A stretch of 24,043 nt of DNA. It comes from Seohaeicola_A nanhaiensis (GTDB lineage: Bacteria; Pseudomonadota; Alphaproteobacteria; Rhodobacterales; Rhodobacteraceae). Positions 7,278 to 19,631 of the stretch are shown piece after piece. The DNA lies in the NCBI RefSeq assembly GCF_042654245.1, contig NZ_JBHSGI010000025.1, positions 1 to 24,043 of the forward strand, in the 5' to 3' direction. The notes beneath the pieces are model-generated. The model made no database searches, had not been told where the DNA came from, and saw only the letters and a list, made by a program, of their open reading frames with translations. How positions within the stretch are numbered: the stretch's first letter is position 1; every line of letters begins with the position of its first letter. A program made the position numbers and the translations under genes.

Positions 7278-7655
7278 ATGGCTGATCTGAAGAAACTCGC
7301 AGAAGAGATCGTGAACCTCACGCTGCTGCAAGCACAAGAACTGAAAACCATCCTCAAGGACGAATACGGCATCGAGCCGGCTGCCGGTGGCGCCGTGATG
7401 ATGGCAGGTCCGGCAGGGGATGCCGGCGCTGCTGCCGAAGAGGAAAAGACCGAATTCGACGTCGTTCTGAAGAACGCCGGCGCTTCCAAGATCAACGTGA
7501 TCAAGGAAGTCCGTGGCATCACCGGTCTGGGCCTGAAAGAAGCCAAGGACCTGGTCGAAGCCGGCGGCAAGATCAAGGAAGGCGTGTCCAAGGCTGAAGC
7601 CGAAGACATCAAGGCCAAGCTGGTTGCAGCTGGCGCCGAGGTCGACCTGGCCTGA
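7278..7655 (+). CDS. rplL: 50S ribosomal protein L7/L12
   Basis: A 125-residue acidic protein: N-terminal dimerisation helix (MADLKKLAEEIVNLTLLQAQ), an Ala/Gly-rich hinge (about 36-55, GGAVMMAGPAGDAGAAAEEE), and the C-terminal factor-binding domain with KINVIKEVRGITGLGLKEAK. It recruits EF-G, EF-Tu and other GTPases to the ribosome. ATG 7278 is preceded by GGAAAGAG. A strong terminator follows, so most transcripts probably stop before the PAS gene and rpoB, in line with stalk protein being needed in excess over RNA polymerase. Confidence 0.98.
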   Translation: MADLKKLAEEIVNLTLLQAQELKTILKDEYGIEPAAGGAVMMAGPAGDAGAAAEEEKTEFDVVLKNAGASKINVIKEVRGITGLGLKEAKDLVEAGGKIKEGVSKAEAEDIKAKLVAAGAEVDLA

Positions 7656-7681
7656 TAGGCCTGGGGCAATCCCGAAATCGG

Positions 7682-7716
7682 TCGGGCGTCGCGCAAGCGG
7701 CGCCCGATTGCATTTT
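7682..7716 (+). terminator. Intrinsic terminator or attenuator after rplL
   Basis: An 11-bp stem (TCGGGCGTCGC with GCGGCGCCCGA, one T-G pair) with loop GCAA, then TTGCATTTT. It lies 26 nt past the rplL stop. If some readthrough occurs it would act as the rplL-rpoB attenuator known from enterobacteria. Confidence 0.8.
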
Positions 7717-7761
7717 AAGGGTCGGACAACACTTTCCGGTTAACCCTGCCCTCAATCAAAC

Positions 7762-8988
7762 ATGCGGGGGCAAACAGTGAGTCGGGAAGAAGTGCGGGTT
7801 ATCGACGAGCCGGTTGCAGGCTTCGGGATTGACGAACTCTTCCTGTCCCGAACGGACGAGCGGGGCGTGATCCTCTCGGGCAATAGCGTCTTCGCCCGGC
7901 TCTCGGGATACGACTGGAAAACGCTGATCGGTGCACCCCATCGGCTGATCCGCCATCCCGACATGCCGCGCGGCGTCTTTCATCTGATGTGGTCCACCCT
8001 GAAGCAGGGCCGCCCCTTTGGCGGATATGTCAAGAATCGCGCCGCGGATGGGCGACACTATTGGGTCTACGCCGTCGTCCTCCCGGTCGAGGGCGACTTT
8101 CTTTCGGTACGACTGAAGCCGTCTACTCCGATCCTTGAAACAGTTTCCGACCTCTATCGCCGCCAGATCCTGGCAGAGTCGGCGGGCCAGTCGCCCGCCG
8201 AAAGCGCCGAGGCCATCGGCCGCGCGATCTGCGAGATGGGATTCTGGGATTATCGGGCCTTCATGGGGCATGCGCTGGGGGCCGAATTTACATCTCGCGG
8301 CGCAGCGCTGGGGCGTCCCGTGGCTGCGGGAGTCGCACGCTTCGACGAGATGGGCGGTCACCTGGCCGAGTTGATGAAGGAGGTGCGGCTGGTCCAGGAC
8401 TCCTTCACGCTGATCAGCAATTCGCCCGCCAACCTCATCATCCTGGGATCGCGACTCAAGACCAATCGCGAACCGATGAAAGTGGTCGCGCAGAACTACG
8501 GGCTTCTGGCCGATGAACTGCTGCGGTCGATATCCGAGCTGTCTGACGGGCTCGAAGTCCTGCTGCAGACTGCGCATGACGGAAGGATGGGCCTGTGCGC
8601 AAGCTTCCTCTATCGAGAGGCCATCGCGCAATTCTGCGAGTCAGAACCGAACCGCGGATCGCACGGTCATAAACGCGAGGTGGAAATCCTCACCGCCGCG
8701 CAGAAGCGTTTTACCGAGAACGCTGTCGCCGGGTGTCGCCGGATCGGTGCGGAGGTGGGGCACTTCGTCCATCTTGCCGCCCAGCTGCGGCGTCAGGTGT
8801 CGGGACTTGCCGTCACGCGCGTTATCTGCCGGATCGAGGCGGCCGCAATCCGCGAAGATACCAGCGGCATCGACGAGGTGGCGGATCGGCTGACCACCTT
8901 CCAGCAGGAGCTTGAGCGCGCCCTTGACCGGATTTACCTCGCCTGCCATGGTCTTGGCGGAAGAGTGGACGGCCTGAGCGCCGCGTGA
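7762..8988 (+). CDS. Aer-type PAS protein with a degenerate chemoreceptor-like helical C-terminus
   Basis: A 408-residue soluble protein. Residues about 25-120 are a PAS domain of the Aer (FAD-binding aerotaxis) type: GNSVFARLSGY, IGAPHRLIRHPDMP, VKNRAADGRHYWVYA. The remainder is helical. Residues 224-254 (NLIILGSRLK..PMKVVAQNYGLLADEL) recall the MCP signalling tip (NxAIEAAR...FAVVAxEVRxLA) but lack most key residues, so direct CheA/CheW signalling is doubtful. No transmembrane helix or HAMP is seen. A role in redox or oxygen sensing is inferred, not shown. ATG 7762 has no SD; GTG 7777 is preceded by GGGGG and may be the true start. It sits between rplL and rpoB, which are usually adjacent. 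Confidence 0.8.
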   Translation: MRGQTVSREEVRVIDEPVAGFGIDELFLSRTDERGVILSGNSVFARLSGYDWKTLIGAPHRLIRHPDMPRGVFHLMWSTLKQGRPFGGYVKNRAADGRHYWVYAVVLPVEGDFLSVRLKPSTPILETVSDLYRRQILAESAGQSPAESAEAIGRAICEMGFWDYRAFMGHALGAEFTSRGAALGRPVAAGVARFDEMGGHLAELMKEVRLVQDSFTLISNSPANLIILGSRLKTNREPMKVVAQNYGLLADELLRSISELSDGLEVLLQTAHDGRMGLCASFLYREAIAQFCESEPNRGSHGHKREVEILTAAQKRFTENAVAGCRRIGAEVGHFVHLAAQLRRQVSGLAVTRVICRIEAAAIREDTSGIDEVADRLTTFQQELERALDRIYLACHGLGGRVDGLSAA

Positions 8989-9105
8989 CGTGGCGCATGA
9001 ACCGCCGGCAGGTGGTTGAAAGCTGCTCTGTGGCTTGTTAGATAGCCGAAGTCGTGATTCGAACAACAGGCGCCGCAAGAATCAAATCCGTTTTTGACTA
9101 CCCTC

Positions 9106-9131
9106 TCAAAGCAGGATGCGTCCTGCTTTGA
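9106..9131 (+). repeat. Perfect inverted repeat in the rpoB leader
   Basis: TCAAAGCAGGA (9106-9116), TGCG loop, TCCTGCTTTGA (9121-9131): an 11-bp perfect stem. No T-run follows, so it is not an intrinsic terminator. It may be an RNase III-type processing site, an mRNA stabiliser or a protein-binding site. A TTGACT at 9094-9099 has no good -10 partner. Confidence 0.7.
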
Positions 9132-9154
9132 CGGGGTTGTCTTCCGTTTCGGGC

Positions 9155-9176
9155 GGAGAGCTGTGGGAAGCTCTCC
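9155..9176 (+). repeat. Second inverted repeat in the rpoB leader
   Basis: GGAGAGCT (9155-9162), GTGGGA loop, AGCTCTCC (9169-9176): an 8-bp perfect stem, 23 nt after the first hairpin and 86 nt before the rpoB start. Together they form a tandem-hairpin leader in the 274-nt space between the PAS gene and rpoB. Confidence 0.65.
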
Positions 9177-9262
9177 TGGTATGGAAACGAAGCTACCCGG
9201 ATCTGGTGCAGCCGGCCGCCCAACCGTGCTGTAGCCTGAGATGACTTGGAGATCCCTTATCC

Positions 9263-12200
9263 ATGGCGACGTCCTTCCTCGGCCAGAAGCGTATCCGCAA
9301 ATATTACGGCAAAATCCGCGAAGTGCTGGAAATGCCGAACCTCATCGAGGTTCAGAAATCTTCTTATGACCTGTTCCTGAATTCCGGCGATGGTGACAAG
9401 CCCGCCGATGGCGAAGGCATCATGGGTGTCTTCCAGTCGGTTTTCCCGATCAAGGATTTCAACGAAACGTCCGTTCTGGAATTCGTTCGTTACGAGCTGG
9501 AAAAGCCGAAATACGACGTCGACGAATGCCAGCAGCGCGACATGACTTATTCGGCGCCGCTCAAGGTGACGTTGCGCCTGATCGTGTTCGATGTCGACGA
9601 GGATACCGGCGCCAAGTCGGTCAAGGACATCAAGGAGCAGGACGTGTTCATGGGCGACATGCCGCTCATGACGCCCAATGGCACGTTCATCGTCAACGGC
9701 ACCGAGCGGGTCATCGTTTCCCAGATGCACCGCAGCCCGGGCGTGTTCTTCGACCATGACAAAGGCAAGACGCATTCCTCGGGCAAACTGCTCTTCGCCT
9801 GCCGCATCATTCCCTATCGCGGGTCTTGGCTCGACTTCGAATTTGACGCCAAGGACATTGTCTTCGCGCGTATCGACCGTCGCCGCAAGCTGCCGGTGAC
9901 AACCCTGCTTTATGCGCTGGGCATGGATCAGGAAGGCATCATGGATGCCTATTACGATACCATCACCTACAGCCTGCAGAAGAAGAACACGGGCTGGGTC
10001 GCCCCGTTCTTCCCGCTGCGTGTGCGCGGTACCCGTCCGCCTTTCGACCTGGTCGATGCTGACACCGGCGAAATCATCGCCGAAGCCACCAAGAAGATGA
10101 CCCCGCGCGCGGTCAAGAAGCTGATGGACGAGGGCAAGGTGAAGAACCTGCTGGTGCCCTTCGACACCATCAACGGCAAATTTGTCGCCAAGGACATCAT
10201 CAATGAGGAAACCGGCGCGATCTATGTCGAAGCCGGCGACGAGCTGACGCTGGAATACGACAAGGACGGCGATCTGGTGGGTGGCACCGTCAAGGAACTC
10301 ATGGATGCCGGCATCACCGACATCCCGGTCCTGGACATCGACAACATCAACGTGGGTGCGTACATCCGCAATACCATGGCGATGGACAAGAACATGAACC
10401 GCGATACCGCGCTCATGGATATCTATCGCGTCATGCGCCCGGGTGAACCGCCGACCGTCGAAGCTGCCTCGTCCCTGTTCGACACCCTGTTCTTCGATAG
10501 CGAGCGCTATGACCTCTCGGCCGTGGGCCGGGTCAAGATGAACATGCGACTCGATCTCGACGCCGAAGACACCCAGCGTACCCTGCGCAAGGAAGACATC
10601 GTCGCCTGCATCAAGGCGCTGGTGGAACTGCGCGACGGCAAGGGCGACATCGACGACATCGACCACCTCGGCAACCGCCGGGTGCGCTCGGTCGGCGAGC
10701 TGATGGAAAACCAGTATCGCGTGGGTCTGCTCCGCATGGAGCGCGCCATCAAGGAACGCATGTCGTCGGTCGAAATCGACACCGTCATGCCGCAGGATCT
10801 GATCAACGCCAAGCCCGCGGCTGCTGCCGTGCGCGAATTCTTCGGCTCCTCGCAGCTGTCGCAGTTCATGGACCAGACGAACCCGCTGTCGGAAGTGACG
10901 CACAAGCGGCGTCTGTCGGCCCTCGGGCCGGGCGGCCTGACCCGCGAGCGTGCGGGCTTTGAGGTGCGCGACGTTCACCCGACCCACTACGGCCGGATGT
11001 GCCCCATCGAGACGCCGGAAGGCCCGAACATCGGTCTGATCAACTCGCTGGCCACCTTCGCCCGCGTGAACAAGTATGGCTTCATCGAGACGCCATACCG
11101 CGTGGTCAAGGACAGCCATGTGACGGACGAAGTCCATTACATGTCCGCGACCGAAGAAATGCGCCACACCGTGGCGCAGGCCAACGCGACGCTGGACGCC
11201 GACGGCAACTTCATCAACGATCTGGTCAGCACCCGGAAGTCGGGCGACTACACGCTCTCGCCGCGCGAGAATGTCGACCTGATCGACGTTTCGCCTAAGC
11301 AGCTGGTTTCCGTTGCCGCCTCGCTGATCCCGTTCCTTGAAAACGACGACGCCAACCGCGCTCTCATGGGCTCGAACATGCAGCGTCAGGCGGTTCCGCT
11401 TCTGCGGGCCGAGGCGCCGCTGGTCGGCACCGGGATCGAGGAAGTCGTCGCACGTGACTCGGGCGCCGCCATCATGGCGCGCCGGGCAGGGGTCATCGAT
11501 CAGGTGGACGCCCAGCGTATCGTGATCCGGGCGACGCATGATCTCGAACTCGGCGATGCGGGCGTCGACATCTACCGCATGCGCAAGTTCCAGCGGTCGA
11601 ACCAGAACACCTGTATCAACCAGCGCCCGCTGGTGAAGGTGGGCCAGACGGTGGACAAGGGTGAGGTGATCGCCGACGGCCCGTCGACCGATCTGGGCGA
11701 ACTGGCGCTTGGCAAGAACGTCATTGTCGCCTTCATGCCCTGGAACGGCTACAACTACGAAGACTCGATCCTGATCTCCGAGCGCATCGCGCAGGATGAC
11801 GTCTTTACCTCGATCCACATCGAGGAATTCGAGGTCGCCGCCCGCGATACCAAACTTGGGCCCGAGGAAATCACCCGCGACATTCCGAACGTCGGCGAGG
11901 AAGCTCTCCGCAACCTCGACGAGGCGGGCATCGTCTACATCGGTGCCGATGTGGAGCCGGGCGACATCCTGGTCGGCAAGATCACCCCGAAAGGCGAAAG
12001 CCCGATGACGCCGGAAGAGAAACTCCTTCGCGCTATCTTCGGGGAAAAGGCCAGTGACGTGCGCGACACCTCGCTGCGGGTCAAGCCGGGCGACTTCGGC
12101 ACGGTCGTGGAAGTCCGCGTCTTCAACCGCCATGGCGTTGAAAAGGACGAGCGCGCACTGCAGATCGAACGCGAGGAAGTCGAGCGCCTGGCGCGCGACC

Positions 12201-13399
12201 GCGACGACGAGCTGGCGATTCTCGACCGCAACATCTACGCCCGCCTCAAGGATCTGATCCTCGGCAAATCCGCGGTGAAGGGTCCGAAAGGCATCAAGCC
12301 GGGTTCGGAAATCACCGAGGAGCTGCTCGACACGCTGAGCCGTGGCCAGTGGTGGCAGCTGGCGCTGGCCGAAGAGAAGGACGCCCAGATCGTCGAGGCC
12401 CTGAACGAGCAATACGAGGCGCAGAAGCGTGCACTCGACGCTCGTTTCGAGGACAAGGTCGAGAAGGTGCGCCGGGGCGACGATCTGCCTCCGGGCGTGA
12501 TGAAGATGGTCAAGGTCTTCGTCGCGGTGAAGCGCAAGCTGCAGCCGGGCGACAAGATGGCCGGGCGTCACGGCAACAAGGGCGTGATCTCGAAGGTGGT
12601 CCCGATCGAGGACATGCCGTTCCTCGCGGACGGCACGCCGGTCGACTTCTGCCTCAATCCGCTGGGCGTGCCCTCGCGCATGAACGTCGGGCAGATCCTC
12701 GAGACGCATATGGGCTGGGCCGCGCGCGGTCTGGGCCTGCGGATCGACGACGCGCTGGACGAATATCGCCGGTCGGGTGACCTGACCCCGGTTCGCGATG
12801 CCATGCGCCATGCCTATGGGGACGACGTCTATGACGAAGGTCTCGAGGACATGAACGAGACCCGTCTGGTGGAAGCGGCCCAGAACGTCACCCGCGGCGT
12901 TCCGATCGCAACTCCGGTCTTCGACGGTGCCAAGGAGGCCGACGTCAACGACTCGCTGCGTCGCGCCGGTTTCGACACCTCGGGGCAGTCGATCCTTTTC
13001 GATGGCCGCACCGGCCAGCAGTTCGCCCGTCCGGTGACGGTGGGCGTGAAGTATCTGCTGAAGCTGCACCACCTGGTCGACGACAAGATCCACGCGCGTT
13101 CGACCGGGCCGTACAGCCTCGTCACCCAGCAACCGCTGGGCGGCAAGGCGCAATTCGGCGGTCAGCGCTTCGGGGAGATGGAGGTCTGGGCGCTGGAAGC
13201 CTACGGCGCCGCCTATACCCTGCAGGAGATGCTGACGGTCAAATCGGACGACGTGGCCGGCCGGACCAAGGTCTACGAGAGCATCGTCAAGGGCGAGGAC
13301 AACTTCGAAGCCGGCGTGCCGGAGAGCTTCAACGTGCTCGTGAAGGAAGTCCGCGGCCTCGGCCTGAACATGGAACTCCTGGATGCGGAAGAGGAATAG
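9263..13399 (+). CDS. rpoB: DNA-directed RNA polymerase subunit beta
   Basis: A 1378-residue protein of normal alphaproteobacterial length. It contains the fork-loop and rifampicin pocket from F527 (FGSSQLSQFMDQTNPLSEVT, then HKRRLSALGPGGL), MPWNGYNYEDSILISE near residue 825 and GRHGNKGVIS near residue 1101. The residues equivalent to E. coli D516, H526 and S531 (here D537, H547, S552) are wild type, so rifampicin sensitivity is expected. With beta' it forms the catalytic cleft. The ATG 9263 start has GGAG about 13 nt upstream. The stop codon's last base is the first base of a double-hairpin repeat that separates it from rpoC. Confidence 0.99.
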   Translation: MATSFLGQKRIRKYYGKIREVLEMPNLIEVQKSSYDLFLNSGDGDKPADGEGIMGVFQSVFPIKDFNETSVLEFVRYELEKPKYDVDECQQRDMTYSAPLKVTLRLIVFDVDEDTGAKSVKDIKEQDVFMGDMPLMTPNGTFIVNGTERVIVSQMHRSPGVFFDHDKGKTHSSGKLLFACRIIPYRGSWLDFEFDAKDIVFARIDRRRKLPVTTLLYALGMDQEGIMDAYYDTITYSLQKKNTGWVAPFFPLRVRGTRPPFDLVDADTGEIIAEATKKMTPRAVKKLMDEGKVKNLLVPFDTINGKFVAKDIINEETGAIYVEAGDELTLEYDKDGDLVGGTVKELMDAGITDIPVLDIDNINVGAYIRNTMAMDKNMNRDTALMDIYRVMRPGEPPTVEAASSLFDTLFFDSERYDLSAVGRVKMNMRLDLDAEDTQRTLRKEDIVACIKALVELRDGKGDIDDIDHLGNRRVRSVGELMENQYRVGLLRMERAIKERMSSVEIDTVMPQDLINAKPAAAAVREFFGSSQLSQFMDQTNPLSEVTHKRRLSALGPGGLTRERAGFEVRDVHPTHYGRMCPIETPEGPNIGLINSLATFARVNKYGFIETPYRVVKDSHVTDEVHYMSATEEMRHTVAQANATLDADGNFINDLVSTRKSGDYTLSPRENVDLIDVSPKQLVSVAASLIPFLENDDANRALMGSNMQRQAVPLLRAEAPLVGTGIEEVVARDSGAAIMARRAGVIDQVDAQRIVIRATHDLELGDAGVDIYRMRKFQRSNQNTCINQRPLVKVGQTVDKGEVIADGPSTDLGELALGKNVIVAFMPWNGYNYEDSILISERIAQDDVFTSIHIEEFEVAARDTKLGPEEITRDIPNVGEEALRNLDEAGIVYIGADVEPGDILVGKITPKGESPMTPEEKLLRAIFGEKASDVRDTSLRVKPGDFGTVVEVRVFNRHGVEKDERALQIEREEVERLARDRDDELAILDRNIYARLKDLILGKSAVKGPKGIKPGSEITEELLDTLSRGQWWQLALAEEKDAQIVEALNEQYEAQKRALDARFEDKVEKVRRGDDLPPGVMKMVKVFVAVKRKLQPGDKMAGRHGNKGVISKVVPIEDMPFLADGTPVDFCLNPLGVPSRMNVGQILETHMGWAARGLGLRIDDALDEYRRSGDLTPVRDAMRHAYGDDVYDEGLEDMNETRLVEAAQNVTRGVPIATPVFDGAKEADVNDSLRRAGFDTSGQSILFDGRTGQQFARPVTVGVKYLLKLHHLVDDKIHARSTGPYSLVTQQPLGGKAQFGGQRFGEMEVWALEAYGAAYTLQEMLTVKSDDVAGRTKVYESIVKGEDNFEAGVPESFNVLVKEVRGLGLNMELLDAEEE

Positions 13400-13452
13400 G
13401 TGGGCAGATTGCCCACCCTACGCACCCCGTAGGGTGGGCGATTTCGCCCACC
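13399..13452 (+). repeat. Double-hairpin palindromic repeat, copy A (rpoB/rpoC spacer)
   Basis: GGTGGGC-agatt-GCCCACC, CTAC, 7 nt, GTAG, GGTGGGC-gatttc-GCCCACC. The two arms are inverted relative to each other, so the RNA can form either two small hairpins or one large central stem (GCCCACCCTACG with CGTAGGGTGGGC, 12 bp perfect, 5-nt loop). It begins on the last base of the rpoB stop codon and ends 34 nt before the rpoC start. Same design as copies at 21190 and 23897. It resembles REP/BIME-type elements. Confidence 0.9.
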
Positions 13453-13486
13453 ATCGCCCTGCCGCCCGATATTCAAGGATTTGAAA

Positions 13487-17731
<4,245 letters not shown>

Positions 17732-17751
17732 TCCTACCGTCCTAAAGATTG

Positions 17752-17777
17752 AAAGCCCCGCTTCGGCGGGGCTTTTT
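17752..17777 (+). terminator. Intrinsic terminator of rpoBC
   Basis: Stem AAAGCCCCGC/GCGGGGCTTT (10 bp perfect) with the stable TTCG tetraloop, followed by TT before C. The A-run/T-run symmetry gives a T-tract of five. It is 21 nt beyond the rpoC stop. Confidence 0.95.
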
Positions 17778-17977
17778 CGTTTCAAAACGGCGTGGCGGTG
17801 CCTGCGCTTTTTCGTGTCAATCAAGAACTCCTTGACGATTTGGATCCGGCGAATTGATGTCTTGATTGACAGGTTCTGCGGAACAATCGTAGCGTTTCTT
17901 ATTCGTTCTTCCGGATTTCACGGATTTACGGATAGGCCGCGAATTGGGCGCGGTTAAATTACATCAGGGGGAAAGAA

Positions 17978-18694
17978 ATGAAGATTAGGACTGTGCTTGC
18001 GGTGGCAATGGTGGCGAGTCTGCCAGTTGCGGCGAATGCTACAACCGTTTCGATTGAAGAGCTTACCTTCGATCTCGATCAATTTATCGGTGCATACGTC
18101 ACGACGGATTCGTCTTACCAACAGGGCGTTCTATTCGACAATGCGGCGGGGGTCGACGGCTATACAGTCGGCGAGCTGGCAGCGGCGCCGGGAGGAAGCT
18201 TTTCCCCGGTCGATCCGGGCGATCAGCTGAGCCTGGGGAATGCGACCAATCAGGAGTACATGACGCTCCACTACGGACAGGGCATACTTATCGGCCCAGG
18301 AGACGCTTCGTTGGTTGCAGTCTACGAGCAGGCTTCGAGCAACTCGGGCGTCGACGAAGAAGGTCATTATTACGAAATAAAGATCAATGACGGGAGCTGG
18401 ATCGATGCGAGAGTTTTCCCGGTTCACCAGACGGCGATCAGCACGAACTATCAGAACCGGGTTGTCTTTGATCTGCTGAGTGCCCCATTTGGCTTGAGCG
18501 TCGGGGACGAATTGCTGACGATTTCGATCCGTAACATTCTTGGAAGTTCGTCCTTTTCGGATCCGGATATCGTTTTTGTCGGACGCGCGGGTGTCTCCAC
18601 CATTGATACGGTGCCTTTGCCCGCGTCATTGCCGATGTTGGCAAGCGCGGTAGGCATAGTGGCCTTCGTCCGGCGCCGGCTGCGTCCGGCGTGA
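17978..18694 (+). CDS. Secreted VPLPA-CTERM sorting-domain protein
   Basis: A 238-residue protein with a clear signal peptide (MKIRTVLAVAMVASLPVAANA, cleavage after residue 21), a Ser/Thr/Asp-rich beta-type ectodomain of no recognised family, and a C-terminal tripartite sorting signal from residue 212: VPLPA, a hydrophobic helix (LPMLASAVGIVAFV) and the basic tail RRRLRPA. VPLPA-CTERM is the alphaproteobacterial relative of PEP-CTERM, recognised by an exosortase-type enzyme and linked to exopolysaccharide or biofilm export. No exosortase is in this window. The SD is AGGGGG, 8 nt upstream. The preceding 200 nt are visibly more AT-rich than the neighbours. It may be a recent insertion. Exact function unknown. 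Confidence 0.85.
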   Translation: MKIRTVLAVAMVASLPVAANATTVSIEELTFDLDQFIGAYVTTDSSYQQGVLFDNAAGVDGYTVGELAAAPGGSFSPVDPGDQLSLGNATNQEYMTLHYGQGILIGPGDASLVAVYEQASSNSGVDEEGHYYEIKINDGSWIDARVFPVHQTAISTNYQNRVVFDLLSAPFGLSVGDELLTISIRNILGSSSFSDPDIVFVGRAGVSTIDTVPLPASLPMLASAVGIVAFVRRRLRPA

Positions 18695-18700
18695 TCTGAG

Positions 18701-18733
18701 GGGTCGAGCTGGCCATTCAGGCCGGTTCGACCC
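18701..18733 (+). terminator. Long stem-loop after the VPLPA-CTERM gene, possible terminator
   Basis: GGGTCGAGCTGGCC (18701-18714), ATTCA loop, GGCCGGTTCGACCC (18720-18733): 14 bp fully paired with two wobbles, 6 nt after the stop. No T-run follows, so it may be Rho-associated, a 3'-end stabiliser, or a non-canonical terminator. Confidence 0.5.
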
Positions 18734-18821
18734 GCCCGTGCAATCATGAGCTCTGACTGCGCCGGATGGCCCTTGCCGTTCCGCCCGAACTTGCTAGACC
18801 GTCTCCGGCGGGAGGCGGAAT

Positions 18822-19628
18822 ATGGTCGCGACCTTCAAGACAATCGGACTGCTGCGCTTTTCGGTGCTGACCCCGACCTATTACAGCGAACGGTTCAAGA
18901 CGCTGGAACAAACCGCCGTCCATCTCTTCGCACCAGAGCGGATGGAATTACGTTTTCGCCTGTTCGAAGCGCTTTGTCTGCCATCGCTCGCCCGGCAATC
19001 GGACCCCGACTTTACCGCCCTCGTCCTAACGGCCCAGGCCCTGCCCGAACCCTGGCTTTCGCGTCTCGAGACTCTGCTGGCGCCCTTGCCCAACATCGAG
19101 TTGCGCCAGGTCGGATCGGACAAGCATTATCCCTTGCTGCGCGCCGCCTATCAGTCCGTTGACCTGGGCGACGCCACGCATCGGATCATGTTCCGACTCG
19201 ACGACGACGACGCGGTCGACCGCGATTTCATCGCGCGCACCAAGCGGTTGGCTGCGGGACTGGTTGCACTGCGCGACCAGAACGCGCCTCTGATCATCGC
19301 CTGCAATCGCGGTTTCTACGTCGATACGACCCAGAGCGAGACCGAAGTCTTCGACGCTTGCGAGCGTGCGCCCCTGGCCGCCGGGACGACACTGGTCGCG
19401 CCAGTGGACTACCCGAATAACCCCTACCGCTATGTGCACCGGAAGTTGCCACAGTATTATGACTGCTATTCGGACATCTCGGTGCCAGCCTACATTCGCT
19501 CGATCCACGGCGACAACAAATCGAACCCGACGCAGATGGGACTGACCCGCAAGATGAAGCCCCGACAGATTGCCAAGGCGCTCAAGGCGCATTTCCACCT
19601 GACTTTCGACGATCTGAAGGCGCTCTGA
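18822..19628 (+). CDS. Putative glycosyltransferase, rhamnosyltransferase-like family
   Basis: A 268-residue protein resembling the 'putative rhamnosyl transferase' family (PF11316) common in Rhodobacteraceae: N-terminal FSVLTPTYY, RFRLFEALCLPSLARQSDPD, and an acidic metal-binding run RLDDDDAVDRDF (Asp127-130) in the place of the GT-A DXD motif. This suggests a nucleotide-sugar transferase acting in surface polysaccharide synthesis. No membrane segment is seen. ATG 18822 is preceded by GGGAGGCGG. The EamA gene starts 3 nt after its stop, so the two form an operon. The family assignment rests on the motif pattern; donor and acceptor are unknown. Confidence 0.7.
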   Translation: MVATFKTIGLLRFSVLTPTYYSERFKTLEQTAVHLFAPERMELRFRLFEALCLPSLARQSDPDFTALVLTAQALPEPWLSRLETLLAPLPNIELRQVGSDKHYPLLRAAYQSVDLGDATHRIMFRLDDDDAVDRDFIARTKRLAAGLVALRDQNAPLIIACNRGFYVDTTQSETEVFDACERAPLAAGTTLVAPVDYPNNPYRYVHRKLPQYYDCYSDISVPAYIRSIHGDNKSNPTQMGLTRKMKPRQIAKALKAHFHLTFDDLKAL

Positions 19629-19631
19629 CCC

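Noticed and set aside
9094..9122. TTGACT as an rpoB promoter -35
   Set aside because: No acceptable -10 at 16-18 nt; the segment falls inside the inverted repeat.
9257..13153. A 1298-codon open frame antisense to rpoB
   Set aside because: It mirrors rpoB in a high-GC gene where stop codons are rare on the opposite strand; its translation is His/Arg/Val/Asp-rich low-complexity with no family features.
13399..13452. The paired hairpins as an intrinsic terminator or a CRISPR unit
   Set aside because: No T-run follows, the downstream gene is the essential rpoC, and copies are dispersed singly rather than in regular spacer arrays.
13481..13486. TTG at 13481 as the rpoC start
   Set aside because: AAGGA at 13475-13479 leaves only 1 nt to TTG, but 7 nt to ATG 13487.
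17866..17895. TTGACA at 17866 as promoter of the VPLPA-CTERM gene
   Set aside because: The -35 is perfect, but the best -10 (TAGCGT at 18 nt) matches only half the consensus, so it was not listed.
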